DNA of 11,937 bases from Candidatus Cloacimonadota bacterium (lineage in GTDB: Bacteria > Cloacimonadota > Cloacimonadia > Cloacimonadales > TCS61): the NCBI GenBank assembly GCA_003647825.1, contig QMNP01000025.1:1-11937 (forward strand), given 5' to 3'. This document shows, piece after piece, positions 1 through 6,848 of this stretch (its first letter is position 1; each line of letters starts with the position of its first letter). A model generated the notes under the pieces. It searched no databases, had not been told where the DNA came from, and worked only from the letters and a program-made list of their open reading frames with translations. A program made the translations under genes and the position numbers.

Positions 1-1
1 A

Positions 2-1435
2 AAGCGTTTTAAAAAGATCAATAGTAAGTATGTAGGAATCATGGTTCCTACTTCGGCAGGTTGTATCCTTTCTAATATGGGTACTCTAATGGCTGGAAAG
101 ATTCCTGTAATGATAAACTATGCTACCGGTGCTATAGAAAACTCCTATTATGCCCAGGAAAAATGTAGTTTTAAAACAATACTAACGAGTAAGAAACTTC
201 TTGAAAAATTGAAGATAGAGCCTATTGATGGTATGATCTTCCTGGAAGATATCGTAGCAACGATCAAACTTACTGACAAGCTTCCTGCTCTTTTTAAAGC
301 AAAATCTTCAGCGAGAAGCATAAAAAAACATGTCCACCATGGTGATGATGACGAAACAGCTGTTATATTGTTCACCAGTGGAAGTGAGAAGGAACCAAAA
401 GCTGTTCAACTTACGCACAAAAATATCGGACACAATGTAGATAGTATTCCAATGATCATAGACCTGGACGAAAATGACGTTTTTCTGGCAAATCTACCTT
501 TATTCCATGTTTTTGGATTAACAGCAGATTACTGGCTTCCAATTATATTAGGTTCTACCATAGTTGCATATCCCAATCCGTTGGATTATAAGATAATTTG
601 TGGTCTCATAAAAAAATATAAAGTTACTCTTATGGCAGGAACACCATCTTTCTATTATGGGTATCTCAAAAAATCTCAACCAGGTGACTTTGATTCTATG
701 CAGTTTGCATTATCCGGTGCTGATACATTACCTCATCAGATCTATGATGGATTTTTGGAAAAGCATAACCTTAAGATCCATGATGCCTACGGAACAACGG
801 AAACAAGCCCTGCAATTTCAATAAATACTATAAGAGAAAGTAAATTTGGTAGCATTGGAAAACCAATTCCTGGAGTAGAAGTAAAGATACTTGATGTGGA
901 CACAGATGATGAATTACCAGCAGGACAAGTTGGCAAGATCCTGGTAAAAGGTGATCTGGTAATGAAGGGCTATCTGGGTGATCTGGAAGAGACATCTCTG
1001 CGCATTCGGAAAGGCTGGTACGATACTGGTGATATGGGGTTGCTGGATGAAGAAGGATACCTTTGGCATAAAGGACGCTTAAAACGATTTGTAAAAGTTG
1101 GTGGTGAAATGGTGTCGTTAGTTCATGTTGAGGAAATCTTGAATAAATATTTACCGGAAGATGTGATTTGCTGTGTGGTTGATGTACCCAATCCAACTAA
1201 AGGTGCAGATGTTGTAGCAGCTGTTACTACGGGTGAATTTGATAAACGAAAAGTTCTTAAACAAATGGCTCATGATCTTCCTGGGATTGCAATTCCCAAA
1301 GAATTCCACGTATTGGATGATATTCCTATGATGGGAAGCGGTAAGGTTAATTTTAGAGAAGTAGAGAAAGTTTGCAGGGAAATTACTGAAACAGAAAACA
1401 ATAAAAAAAAGAAACATAAACTTCTTAAAATTTAA
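2..1435 (+). CDS. Aas-like acyl-ACP/acyl-CoA synthetase, 5' partial
   Basis: An adenylate-forming enzyme that would activate a fatty acid with ATP and pass the acyl group to ACP or CoA for phospholipid recycling or synthesis. The frame is open to the left edge (477 residues visible), so the start lies outside; the ATG at 41 is internal because the codons before it fit the family. Motifs in order are the P-loop FTSGSEKEPKAV (371-406), LPLFHVFGLT (494-523), YGTTET (788-805), YDTGD (1019-1033), GGEMVSL (1100-1120) and the C-terminal GSGK with the adenylation lysine at 1343-1345. LPLFH.FGLT, KRF.K..GEMVSL and the GSGK ending are typical of the synthetase half of Aas rather than generic acyl-CoA ligases. 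Aas relatives often carry an N-terminal PlsC acyltransferase or transporter domain, which cannot be seen here. The P-loop has Ala where PKG is usual. Substrate and exact acceptor are inferred. Confidence 0.88.
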   Translation, partial: KRFKKINSKYVGIMVPTSAGCILSNMGTLMAGKIPVMINYATGAIENSYYAQEKCSFKTILTSKKLLEKLKIEPIDGMIFLEDIVATIKLTDKLPALFKAKSSARSIKKHVHHGDDDETAVILFTSGSEKEPKAVQLTHKNIGHNVDSIPMIIDLDENDVFLANLPLFHVFGLTADYWLPIILGSTIVAYPNPLDYKIICGLIKKYKVTLMAGTPSFYYGYLKKSQPGDFDSMQFALSGADTLPHQIYDGFLEKHNLKIHDAYGTTETSPAISINTIRESKFGSIGKPIPGVEVKILDVDTDDELPAGQVGKILVKGDLVMKGYLGDLEETSLRIRKGWYDTGDMGLLDEEGYLWHKGRLKRFVKVGGEMVSLVHVEEILNKYLPEDVICCVVDVPNPTKGADVVAAVTTGEFDKRKVLKQMAHDLPGIAIPKEFHVLDDIPMMGSGKVNFREVEKVCREITETENNKKKKHKLLKI

Positions 1436-1463
1436 ATTTTTAAATAATCGATCTGCATTAACT

Positions 1464-1502
1464 AGCCGACCTTCGATTTGTTTGGAATGAAGGTCGGTTT
1501 CT
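1464..1502 (+). terminator. hairpin terminator after the acyl-ACP synthetase gene
   Basis: CCGACCTTC (1466-1474) pairs perfectly with GAAGGTCGG (1489-1497). One G-T and one A-T pair extend it outward. The 14-base loop is followed by a short TTT run only, so termination may be incomplete. It lies 28 bases after the stop codon. Confidence 0.7.
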
Positions 1503-1525
1503 ATAATAAATGGTAAAATCTTTTT

Positions 1526-1555
1526 TTGTTTGCTTAAATAACTTATTTATATAAT
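1526..1555 (+). promoter_or_regulatory. sigma-70-type promoter for the phosphomutase gene
   Basis: A perfect TATAAT box lies at 1550-1555. TTGTTT at 1526-1531 is a plausible -35 box at 18 bases spacing. The predicted start near 1562 gives a leader of about 34 bases ending in the GAGGAAAG ribosome binding site before the ATG at 1596. The preceding terminator supports a separate transcription unit. Confidence 0.5.
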
Positions 1556-1595
1556 TTCGTAATTGAAAGAATAAAATTGAAAAGATGAGGAAAGT

Positions 1596-2801
1596 ATGAA
1601 ATATATTATAATTCTGGGTGACGGAATGGCAGATAGACCGATTGCAAAACTGGGAAACAAAACTCCTTTAATGGCAGCGGATATCCCAAATATAGATAAA
1701 CTGGCAAAGATGGGGAAGACAGGAATGTTTCAATCTGTTCCGTTAGATATGCCTCCCGGTAGTGAAGTAGCAAATCTTGCTGTTCTGGGTTATGATGTTT
1801 ATAAAGTGTACCAGGGCAGAGGAGTGCTGGAAGGTGCCAGCATGGGAGTAAATATTGAAGAAGGTGATCTGGCTATGCGTTGTAATCTGCTTTGCATTGA
1901 AGATGAAAAGATCAAAAATCATTCTGCCGGTCACATTTCATCAGAAGAATCTCATGTTCTCATCGATTTCTTAAATGAGAAATTAGCAACTGACAAGATA
2001 AGGTTTCATCCCGGGATCAGCTTCAGGCATTTGCTGGTTGTAAAAGGTGGAAATAACGATCTGAAATTCACTCCACCCCACGACGTGCCCGGAACTCCAT
2101 TTAAAGATGTAATGATAGAAGCCACAAGTGAAAAAGGTAAAAAAACAGCTGATCTTCTGAATGATTTGATTCTGAAATCTCAAAAACTTTTAAATGATCA
2201 CCCTATAAATAAGAAACGAATTGCAGAAGGCAAAGATCCTGCAAATTCTGTCTGGTTTTGGTCATCTGGTTACAAACCGCAGATGAAAACGCTGAACGAA
2301 AAATATGGTATTAGCGGCGCTGCGATCTCTGCAGTGGATATCATCAAAGGGTTAGGTGTTTTTGCCGGAATGGATGTAATCGAAGTGGAAGGTGCAACCG
2401 GACTCACAGATACAAATTACGAAGGTAAAGCCGAAGCGGCTGTAAATGCTCTTAGAAATCATGATTTTGTCTATCTGCATGTAGAAGCTACCGATGAAGC
2501 CGGTCATGCTGGAGACGAAGACTTGAAGATAAAAGCACTGGAATATCTGGATAAACGAGTTGTGAAGTATGTGATGGAAGAAACTGCGAAAATGGCTGAA
2601 GACGTTACAATCGCAATATTACCGGATCACGCCACACCTTGTGAAATCCGTACTCATACTCATGATGCTATTCCATTTATTATTTATAATCCCAAATATA
2701 ATGCTGATTCTGTGCAGAAATATGATGAAGAATCCTGCAAAAATGGTGCTTTTGGCTTACTGAAACAGGATGAATTTTTTAGAACTTTTTTGGAGAAATA
2801 A
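1596..2801 (+). CDS. apgM: cofactor-independent phosphoglycerate mutase (ApgM family; proposed homoserine kinase subgroup)
   Basis: A 401-residue member of the alkaline phosphatase superfamily. ApgM enzymes interconvert 3- and 2-phosphoglycerate in cytosolic glycolysis without 2,3-bisphosphoglycerate. Visible signs are the N-terminal metal site LGDGMAD (D9), the likely phospho-serine in PPGSEVANLAVLGYD (S56), the metal-binding block HVEATDEAGHAGD (295-307), LPDH (D344, H345) and RTHTHD (352-357). Length and the MKYIIILGDGMAD opening match the bacterial subgroup also annotated as a predicted functional analogue of homoserine kinase, because its members often sit beside threonine biosynthesis genes. 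Here the neighbours give no thrA, thrC or other threonine biosynthesis gene, so context does not settle the activity. The start is supported by GAGGAAAG just upstream. Family assignment is firm; the substrate is inferred. Confidence 0.9.
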   Translation: MKYIIILGDGMADRPIAKLGNKTPLMAADIPNIDKLAKMGKTGMFQSVPLDMPPGSEVANLAVLGYDVYKVYQGRGVLEGASMGVNIEEGDLAMRCNLLCIEDEKIKNHSAGHISSEESHVLIDFLNEKLATDKIRFHPGISFRHLLVVKGGNNDLKFTPPHDVPGTPFKDVMIEATSEKGKKTADLLNDLILKSQKLLNDHPINKKRIAEGKDPANSVWFWSSGYKPQMKTLNEKYGISGAAISAVDIIKGLGVFAGMDVIEVEGATGLTDTNYEGKAEAAVNALRNHDFVYLHVEATDEAGHAGDEDLKIKALEYLDKRVVKYVMEETAKMAEDVTIAILPDHATPCEIRTHTHDAIPFIIYNPKYNADSVQKYDEESCKNGAFGLLKQDEFFRTFLEK

Positions 2802-3067
2802 TCTTTCTCAATGTTATCAAGAAAATAAATTTCAGATTGTTCCCTTTTCGGGATCATTCGAATGTTTGGAAAGCTTAGGTTGTTTTTTTAATAAAGAAAA
2901 TTCTTAAAACTAGCTATCCCCGTGGCAAAGCCAAGGGGTATTTCGCCAACTTTATTTCAGCAAGCTGAAAATCGAATTTTCAGTATTTACTCCACTGTCC
3001 TATCGGACATCTCCCCTAAATCAGGGGAGAAAGTTCGGACACCCCGATGCAGAGCATCGAGGAATTC
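2802..3067. repeat. intergenic hairpin cluster
   Basis: This first part of a 615-base gap holds no credible gene. It carries a chain of short inverted repeats of unrelated sequence: TCCC/GGGA (2841-2853), the palindrome CATTCGAATG (2855-2864), CCCCGTGGC/GCCAAGGGG with one mismatch (2918-2938), TTCAGC/GCTGAA (2956-2969), which overlaps CTGAAAAT/ATTTTCAG (2965-2983), TGTCC/GGACA (2996-3009), TCTCCCCT/AGGGGAGA (3010-3030) and CGATGC/GCATCG (3045-3059). The T7 run at 2883-2889 has no strong stem before it, so the terminator of the phosphomutase gene is uncertain. The cluster may be a decayed repeat element or a structured RNA. Confidence 0.6.
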
Positions 3068-3223
3068 TTAGATTAAAGAAAAATCCTCGCATGTTATTTT
3101 AGAAACATTGCTTAATATATCATAATCCTCGAATAAAACTTTTGGATGATTTCCAAACATAATCCTTGCTTCAATATATTCAAAATCGTTATCTTTATAA
3201 AAACTATATTTTATGTTACGGAG
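3068..3223 (-). other. possible remnant of a minus-strand gene (51 codons)
   Basis: The minus strand is open for 51 codons between an in-frame TAA at 3224-3226 and the TAA at 3068-3070. The translation has a protein-like composition, for example YKDNDFEYIEARIMFGNHP and KITCEDFSLI. It has no good start codon (the first Met is residue 22) and no ribosome binding site. I do not recognise a family. It could be the 3' end of a decayed gene or chance; the hairpin cluster begins just beyond its stop. Confidence 0.2.
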
Positions 3224-3350
3224 TTAATAGAAAAATCTATCTCTGGGATAGTTTCAACCTAATTTCAATCATAAACATAACATGTATTATTTAACCATAT
3301 AAAACTCTTTTAACTGCAACCAAATCTTAATTTTAGTAAAAATATATCTG

Positions 3351-3383
3351 TTGACATTTGCGCTTTATCTTAAAATTTATCTT
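3351..3383 (+). promoter_or_regulatory. candidate promoter of the 2-oxoacid oxidoreductase operon
   Basis: A perfect TTGACA lies at 3351-3356, 61 bases before the first ATG. The -10 box is unclear: TAAAAT (3371-3376) is only 14 bases away, and the later TATCTT (3378-3383) is 21 bases away. The position fits the operon promoter, and the AT-rich leader then runs to the AAGGAG ribosome binding site at 3405-3410. Confidence 0.35.
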
Positions 3384-3416
3384 TGAAAATAAATAATAAA
3401 AATAAAGGAGTTTAAA

Positions 3417-3620
3417 ATGGCGAGAATGACCGTTGATCCTAAATACTGTAAAGGCTGTGGATTGTGTATTGTAGCATGTCCCAAGAAGATCATTAGATTT
3501 TCTGAAGACATCAATGCAAAAGGCTACCATTATGCAGAATGCTTCGATCAGGAAGCATGCATTGCCTGTAAACTCTGCTACACGACCTGCCCTGATGTAG
3601 CAATTACAATTGAAAAATAA
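3417..3620 (+). CDS. 4Fe-4S ferredoxin-type (delta) subunit of 2-oxoacid:ferredoxin oxidoreductase
   Basis: A 67-residue two-cluster ferredoxin, the electron-transfer subunit (VorD/KorD type) of the complex encoded with the next three genes. Both cluster motifs are complete and regularly spaced: CKGCGLCIVACP (residues 11-22) and CIACKLCYTTCP (48-59), each C-x2-C-x2-C-x3-C-P. It would pass electrons from the thiamine-linked active site to a soluble ferredoxin in the cytosol. The start is fixed by AAGGAG six bases upstream. It is first in the operon; the alpha-subunit gene starts 22 bases after its stop. A free ferredoxin is the alternative, but the operon position argues for a subunit. Confidence 0.92.
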   Translation: MARMTVDPKYCKGCGLCIVACPKKIIRFSEDINAKGYHYAECFDQEACIACKLCYTTCPDVAITIEK

Positions 3621-3642
3621 AAATATAAATTGGAGGAATCTA

Positions 3643-4722
3643 ATGGGTGAAAAGGTTTTGATGAAAGGAAACGAAGCAGTTGCTGAAGCTGCCATTCGAG
3701 CTGGTTGCAGGCATTACTTCGCTTATCCGATCACCCCGCAAAGCGAGCTTATAGAATATATGAGCCGCATGATGCCAAAAGCTGGTGGAACATTTGTTCA
3801 AGCTGAAAGTGAAATCGCTGCTGTTAATATGGTTTATGGCGCGGCAGGTTGTGGGAAAAGAGTTATGACTTCTTCTTCTTCTCCTGGTATTTCATTGAAA
3901 ATGGAAGGAATTTCTTATTTGGCTGGCGCTGAATTGCCGGCAGTTATCGTAAACGTTCAACGTGGTGGACCAGGTCTTGGTGATATTCAACCGGCACAAG
4001 GTGATTATTTCCAGGCTACAAAAGGTGGCGGTCATGGAGATTATAGAATGCCTGTTCTTGCTCCCAGCACAGTTCAGGAATTTGCCGATATGGCAGATCT
4101 GGCTTTTGAACTTGGCGATAAATATCGTACACCGGTTATGATTTTATCTGATGGCCTTTTGGGGCAAATGATGGAACCGGTTGATTTTAAACCGCGCAAA
4201 ACTGAAGCAGAAATGGAAGAACTTGATAAACAGCATTTCGACTGGTGTATTCATCCTAACCAAGATGAGCCCAACCGTCATCATCACGAGATCAACTCCT
4301 TAGAAATAGATCCTCTGATTTTGGAAAAACACGTTATACATCTTGGCGAGAAATTTGATAAAATTGAAGCAAACGAAGTACGTTACGAAGAATACAAACT
4401 CACAGATGATTGCGAATACCTGATCGTTGCTTTTGGAACTGCAGCTCGTATTGCCAAAAGTGCTATTGATGAACTTAATGTAGAAGGTGTAAAAATCGGC
4501 ATGATCCGACCTATCACTGTTTGGCCATATCCTTATGAAGCGATCAGAAATGCGCTTACACCCAAAATTAAAAAGATATTAGTTACAGAACTTAATCTGG
4601 GTCAGATGATAGAAGATGTAAAGTTAGCTGTAGAAGGTAAAGTTCCGGTTGAATTCCTGGGAAAAGTGGGTGGAATCCTGTTTACACCTCAGGAAGTTAA
4701 AGATAAGATCAAGGGAATGTAG
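3643..4722 (+). CDS. vorB: 2-oxoacid:ferredoxin oxidoreductase alpha subunit (VorB type)
   Basis: A 359-residue subunit with the Pyr-type thiamine-enzyme domain followed by domain II. With its partners it catalyses oxidative decarboxylation of a 2-oxoacid with CoA, giving acyl-CoA, CO2 and reduced ferredoxin. Visible signs are MKGNEAVAEAAIRAGCR, FAYPITPQSE (residues 26-35), QAESEIAAVNMVYGAA, the segment TSSSSPGISL and VNVQRGGPGLGDIQPAQGD. These match the family annotated as 3-methyl-2-oxobutanoate dehydrogenase VorB; KorA for 2-oxoglutarate is the close alternative. An in-frame ATG at 3610 lies inside the ferredoxin gene and is rejected as start, because GGAGG at 3632-3636 sits six bases before the ATG at 3643. 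The His-rich patch NRHHHE near residue 210 looks like a surface feature. Confidence 0.93.
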   Translation: MGEKVLMKGNEAVAEAAIRAGCRHYFAYPITPQSELIEYMSRMMPKAGGTFVQAESEIAAVNMVYGAAGCGKRVMTSSSSPGISLKMEGISYLAGAELPAVIVNVQRGGPGLGDIQPAQGDYFQATKGGGHGDYRMPVLAPSTVQEFADMADLAFELGDKYRTPVMILSDGLLGQMMEPVDFKPRKTEAEMEELDKQHFDWCIHPNQDEPNRHHHEINSLEIDPLILEKHVIHLGEKFDKIEANEVRYEEYKLTDDCEYLIVAFGTAARIAKSAIDELNVEGVKIGMIRPITVWPYPYEAIRNALTPKIKKILVTELNLGQMIEDVKLAVEGKVPVEFLGKVGGILFTPQEVKDKIKGM

Positions 4723-4731
4723 GGGGAAATC

Positions 4732-5484
4732 ATGCAAGTAATAGCAAAAAGACCAGATTCATTAACCGATCTTAATTTCACTTATTGCCCGGGTTGTACT
4801 CACGGCATTTCTCACCGTTTAATTGCAGAAGCTATAGATGAATTAGATTTACGAAATAAAATGATGGGAGTTGCTCCAGTTGGCTGTTCTGTGTTTGCCT
4901 ATAAATTTTTTAATTTTGATATGGCAGAAGCTGCACATGGTCGTGCTCCAGCTGTAGCAACAGGAATGAAAAGAGCTCGTCCGGATATGCATGTCTTCAC
5001 TTATCAAGGAGATGGTGATCTGGCTGCTATCGGAACTGCCGAGATCGTTCATGCTGCAAATCGTGGAGAGAACATATCTATTTTCTTCGTTAATAATGCA
5101 ATTTATGGAATGACTGGTGGCCAGATGGCTCCAACAACACTTCCAGGGATGAAGACTTCAACCTCACCATACGGAAGAGATGAGCAGGATATAGGATATC
5201 CTATAGCTGCCTGTGAATTGCTGGATTCACTACGTGCTCCTTATTATATAGAGCGAGTTTCTCTTTTATCACCTCAGGATATTATTAAGGCGAAGAGAGC
5301 TGTTTTGAAGGCTTTAAAATATAACAAGGAAAACCGTGGTTTCACTTTTGTAGAATTCGTTTCTACCTGCCCTACTAACTGGGGAATGACTCCACTTGAC
5401 GCAATGAAATGGGCTAAAGAGAATATGTATCCATTCTTCCCAGTTAAGCTTTTCCGTGATAAAGGCGAAGAAGGAGGTAAGTAA
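4732..5484 (+). CDS. 2-oxoacid:ferredoxin oxidoreductase beta subunit (thiamine pyrophosphate binding)
   Basis: A 250-residue beta subunit (VorA/KorB type) that binds thiamine pyrophosphate and Mg2+ and pairs with the alpha subunit to form the active site. It shows CPGC (residues 19-22), APVGCS (48-53) and AHGRAPAVATGMKRARP. The thiamine pyrophosphate motif begins at GDGD (93-96) and ends at the NN pair (121-122), continuing into YGMTGGQMAPTT. The length is normal for the two-chain form of this enzyme class. A purine-rich AGGGGGA overlaps the preceding stop and leaves nine bases between genes, which indicates translational coupling. The short C-terminal tail KLFRDKGEEGGK ends at the overlap with the gamma gene. 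The substrate cannot be told from this subunit alone. Confidence 0.93.
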   Translation: MQVIAKRPDSLTDLNFTYCPGCTHGISHRLIAEAIDELDLRNKMMGVAPVGCSVFAYKFFNFDMAEAAHGRAPAVATGMKRARPDMHVFTYQGDGDLAAIGTAEIVHAANRGENISIFFVNNAIYGMTGGQMAPTTLPGMKTSTSPYGRDEQDIGYPIAACELLDSLRAPYYIERVSLLSPQDIIKAKRAVLKALKYNKENRGFTFVEFVSTCPTNWGMTPLDAMKWAKENMYPFFPVKLFRDKGEEGGK

Positions 5485-6026
5485 TGAAAACTGAACTTAT
5501 CTGTTCTGGATTCGGTGGACAAGGTGCACTTACAGTGGGTAAATTCCTGGCAAAAGCTGGCATGCAGGAAGGCAAAAATGTTTCCTGGCTGCCTTCTTAC
5601 GGACCGGAAATGCGCGGTGGAACTGCCAATGTTTCTACAGTGATCTCCGATACACCTATTGCCTCACCGCTTGTTACAAATCCCGATATTCTTGTTGCTC
5701 TCAATCAGCCATCGATTGATAAATTCGGACCTGAAATAAGACCAGGTGGACTGATGATAGCTAATACTGATATGTGTCCGCGTAAACTTGAACGTGACGA
5801 TATTGATGCGATCTACGCTCCCATGAGCACGATTGCCAAAGAGATTGGAAGTGCTAAAGTATTGAACATGGTTGCAATTGGCATGATCATCGGCAAAAAG
5901 AACCTTATTAAATATGAAACGATCGAAGCTGATCTGACAGCATTCTTAAAAAAGAAAAATCCTGACCTTTTGGAAGGTAATCTCAAAGCCATTAAAAAAG
6001 GCATAGAAATAGGACAAAATAGTTAA
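5484..6026 (+). CDS. 2-oxoacid:ferredoxin oxidoreductase gamma subunit
   Basis: A 180-residue gamma subunit (VorC/KorC type, POR gamma domain) completing the four-subunit complex. The glycine-rich opening CSGFGGQGALTVGKFLAKA (residues 7-25) and SYGPEMRGGTANV (38-50) are the family signature. The ATG overlaps the beta stop by one base (TAATG), and the ribosome binding site AGGAGG lies inside the end of the beta gene, so the two are translationally coupled. The gene is followed within eight bases by a strong terminator, which makes it the last gene of the operon. Length is typical, with no sign of truncation. Confidence 0.92.
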   Translation: MKTELICSGFGGQGALTVGKFLAKAGMQEGKNVSWLPSYGPEMRGGTANVSTVISDTPIASPLVTNPDILVALNQPSIDKFGPEIRPGGLMIANTDMCPRKLERDDIDAIYAPMSTIAKEIGSAKVLNMVAIGMIIGKKNLIKYETIEADLTAFLKKKNPDLLEGNLKAIKKGIEIGQNS

Positions 6027-6033
6027 TATACTC

Positions 6034-6058
6034 GGGCGATCTTCTGATCGCCCTTTTT
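6034..6058 (+). terminator. intrinsic terminator of the oxidoreductase operon
   Basis: A perfect 8-base stem GGGCGATC (6034-6041) / GATCGCCC (6046-6053) with loop TTCT is followed directly by TTTTT (6054-6058). This is the canonical intrinsic form, seven bases after the gamma stop codon. Confidence 0.93.
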
Positions 6059-6094
6059 AAACTTGTTTTCAACCAGATTAGTATAGGATGTTGT

Positions 6095-6613
6095 ATGAAA
6101 AAACTGTCAATTTTATCAATTCTCATTTTCTCACTCCTTGCTTCATGTTCACATAACAAACAGCTGAAATCCTATCCTTACTGGTGGAATCTATCTGTAG
6201 AAAACGAGATCAGTAGTTATGGCTCTGGTATTTACTCTGATGAAAAAACAGCCAAATTTACTGCCCAGAATTCAGCCTATCAACAATTTTCGGGACAGAT
6301 CGGAAATCACTTGAACAAATACGTAGCAGAAAACTGCATTGCTTCTGGTGATGAAGTTATTCAAAAAGAATTAGATAAGATCTTCACACATTTCATCAGC
6401 TATTTCAAGAACATCGAAAAACCGGAAATCTCAATCGGTGAAAGCGAATCCGTAATAATTAAGATCAACAAAAAACAAAATATCAAATATTTCGTACGTC
6501 TCTATATAGATGAGAAGTATGTTCATACAAAATTCGTTGAATTTCTCGATACATCAGATCTATATATGAATCCGAAATTGAGGGAAGTATTAAAAGAGTG
6601 TTTTGAGGAATAA
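6095..6613 (+). CDS. LPP20-like lipoprotein
   Basis: A 172-residue predicted lipoprotein. The N terminus has two lysines, a hydrophobic stretch and the lipobox LASC, with C18 as the lipidated cysteine, so the mature protein should be anchored to the cell envelope, probably the outer membrane. After it, YPYWW and then YGSGIYSDEKTAKFTAQNSA (about residues 42-61) resemble the LPP20/FlgO-type pattern, in which a W-containing start is followed by GxG and an Ala-rich helix ending in Q and I residues. A later strand IKYFVRLYID fits the same small alpha/beta fold. Function is unknown. AGGA six bases before the ATG supports the start. It follows a strong terminator, so it should have its own promoter, which I could not place. 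The stop codon overlaps the base of a long stem. Confidence 0.72.
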   Translation: MKKLSILSILIFSLLASCSHNKQLKSYPYWWNLSVENEISSYGSGIYSDEKTAKFTAQNSAYQQFSGQIGNHLNKYVAENCIASGDEVIQKELDKIFTHFISYFKNIEKPEISIGESESVIIKINKKQNIKYFVRLYIDEKYVHTKFVEFLDTSDLYMNPKLREVLKECFEE

Positions 6614-6661
6614 CCTTGCGAAGGTTTTCGAACTTCTTGCTTGTTCGACCTTCGCAAGGTT
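6612..6661 (+). terminator. long bulged stem overlapping the lipoprotein stop codon
   Basis: AACCTTGCGAAGG (6612-6624) pairs perfectly over 13 bases with CCTTCGCAAGGTT (6649-6661). After a three-base TTT bulge, TCGAAC (6628-6633) pairs with GTTCGA (6643-6648) around a nine-base loop. It begins inside the TAA stop codon. No real T run follows (TTATTGTATC), so it may act as an mRNA 3' end stabiliser or a repeat rather than a classic terminator. Confidence 0.5.
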
Positions 6662-6674
6662 ATTGTATCATGTT

Positions 6675-6848
6675 CATTCTTGAATGTGAACTTAAACACG
6701 GGTGTCATTCTGGTTACAATGCTCTGCGTTGTAACTATATTTCTAATCTGCGTAACAAATACTTATAGTTGCCCTCAGAAGCTGATAATCAACGTTCCAA
6801 CGGTGACCATTGGAACGAGTTAGGTGCAATCAGACAGGAGTGTCTGAG
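6675..6848. repeat. chain of short hairpins between convergent genes
   Basis: No gene is visible here. In order it holds CATTC/GAATG (6675-6686), GTTACAATGC/GCGTTGTAAC with one wobble pair and a three-base loop (6713-6735), CGTTCCAA/TTGGAACG (6793-6817) and TCAGACA/TGTCTGA with loop GGAG (6830-6847). The last lies directly beyond the flavin reductase stop codon and may mark its transcript end, though no T run follows on the minus strand. Confidence 0.55.

Noticed and set aside
2910..3070. CRISPR array
   Set aside because: The hairpins are all different in sequence, so there is no repeated unit with spacers.
6614..6848. tRNA gene in the hairpin-rich gap
   Set aside because: The stems do not form a cloverleaf and there is no TTCGA-type T-arm followed by an acceptor stem.
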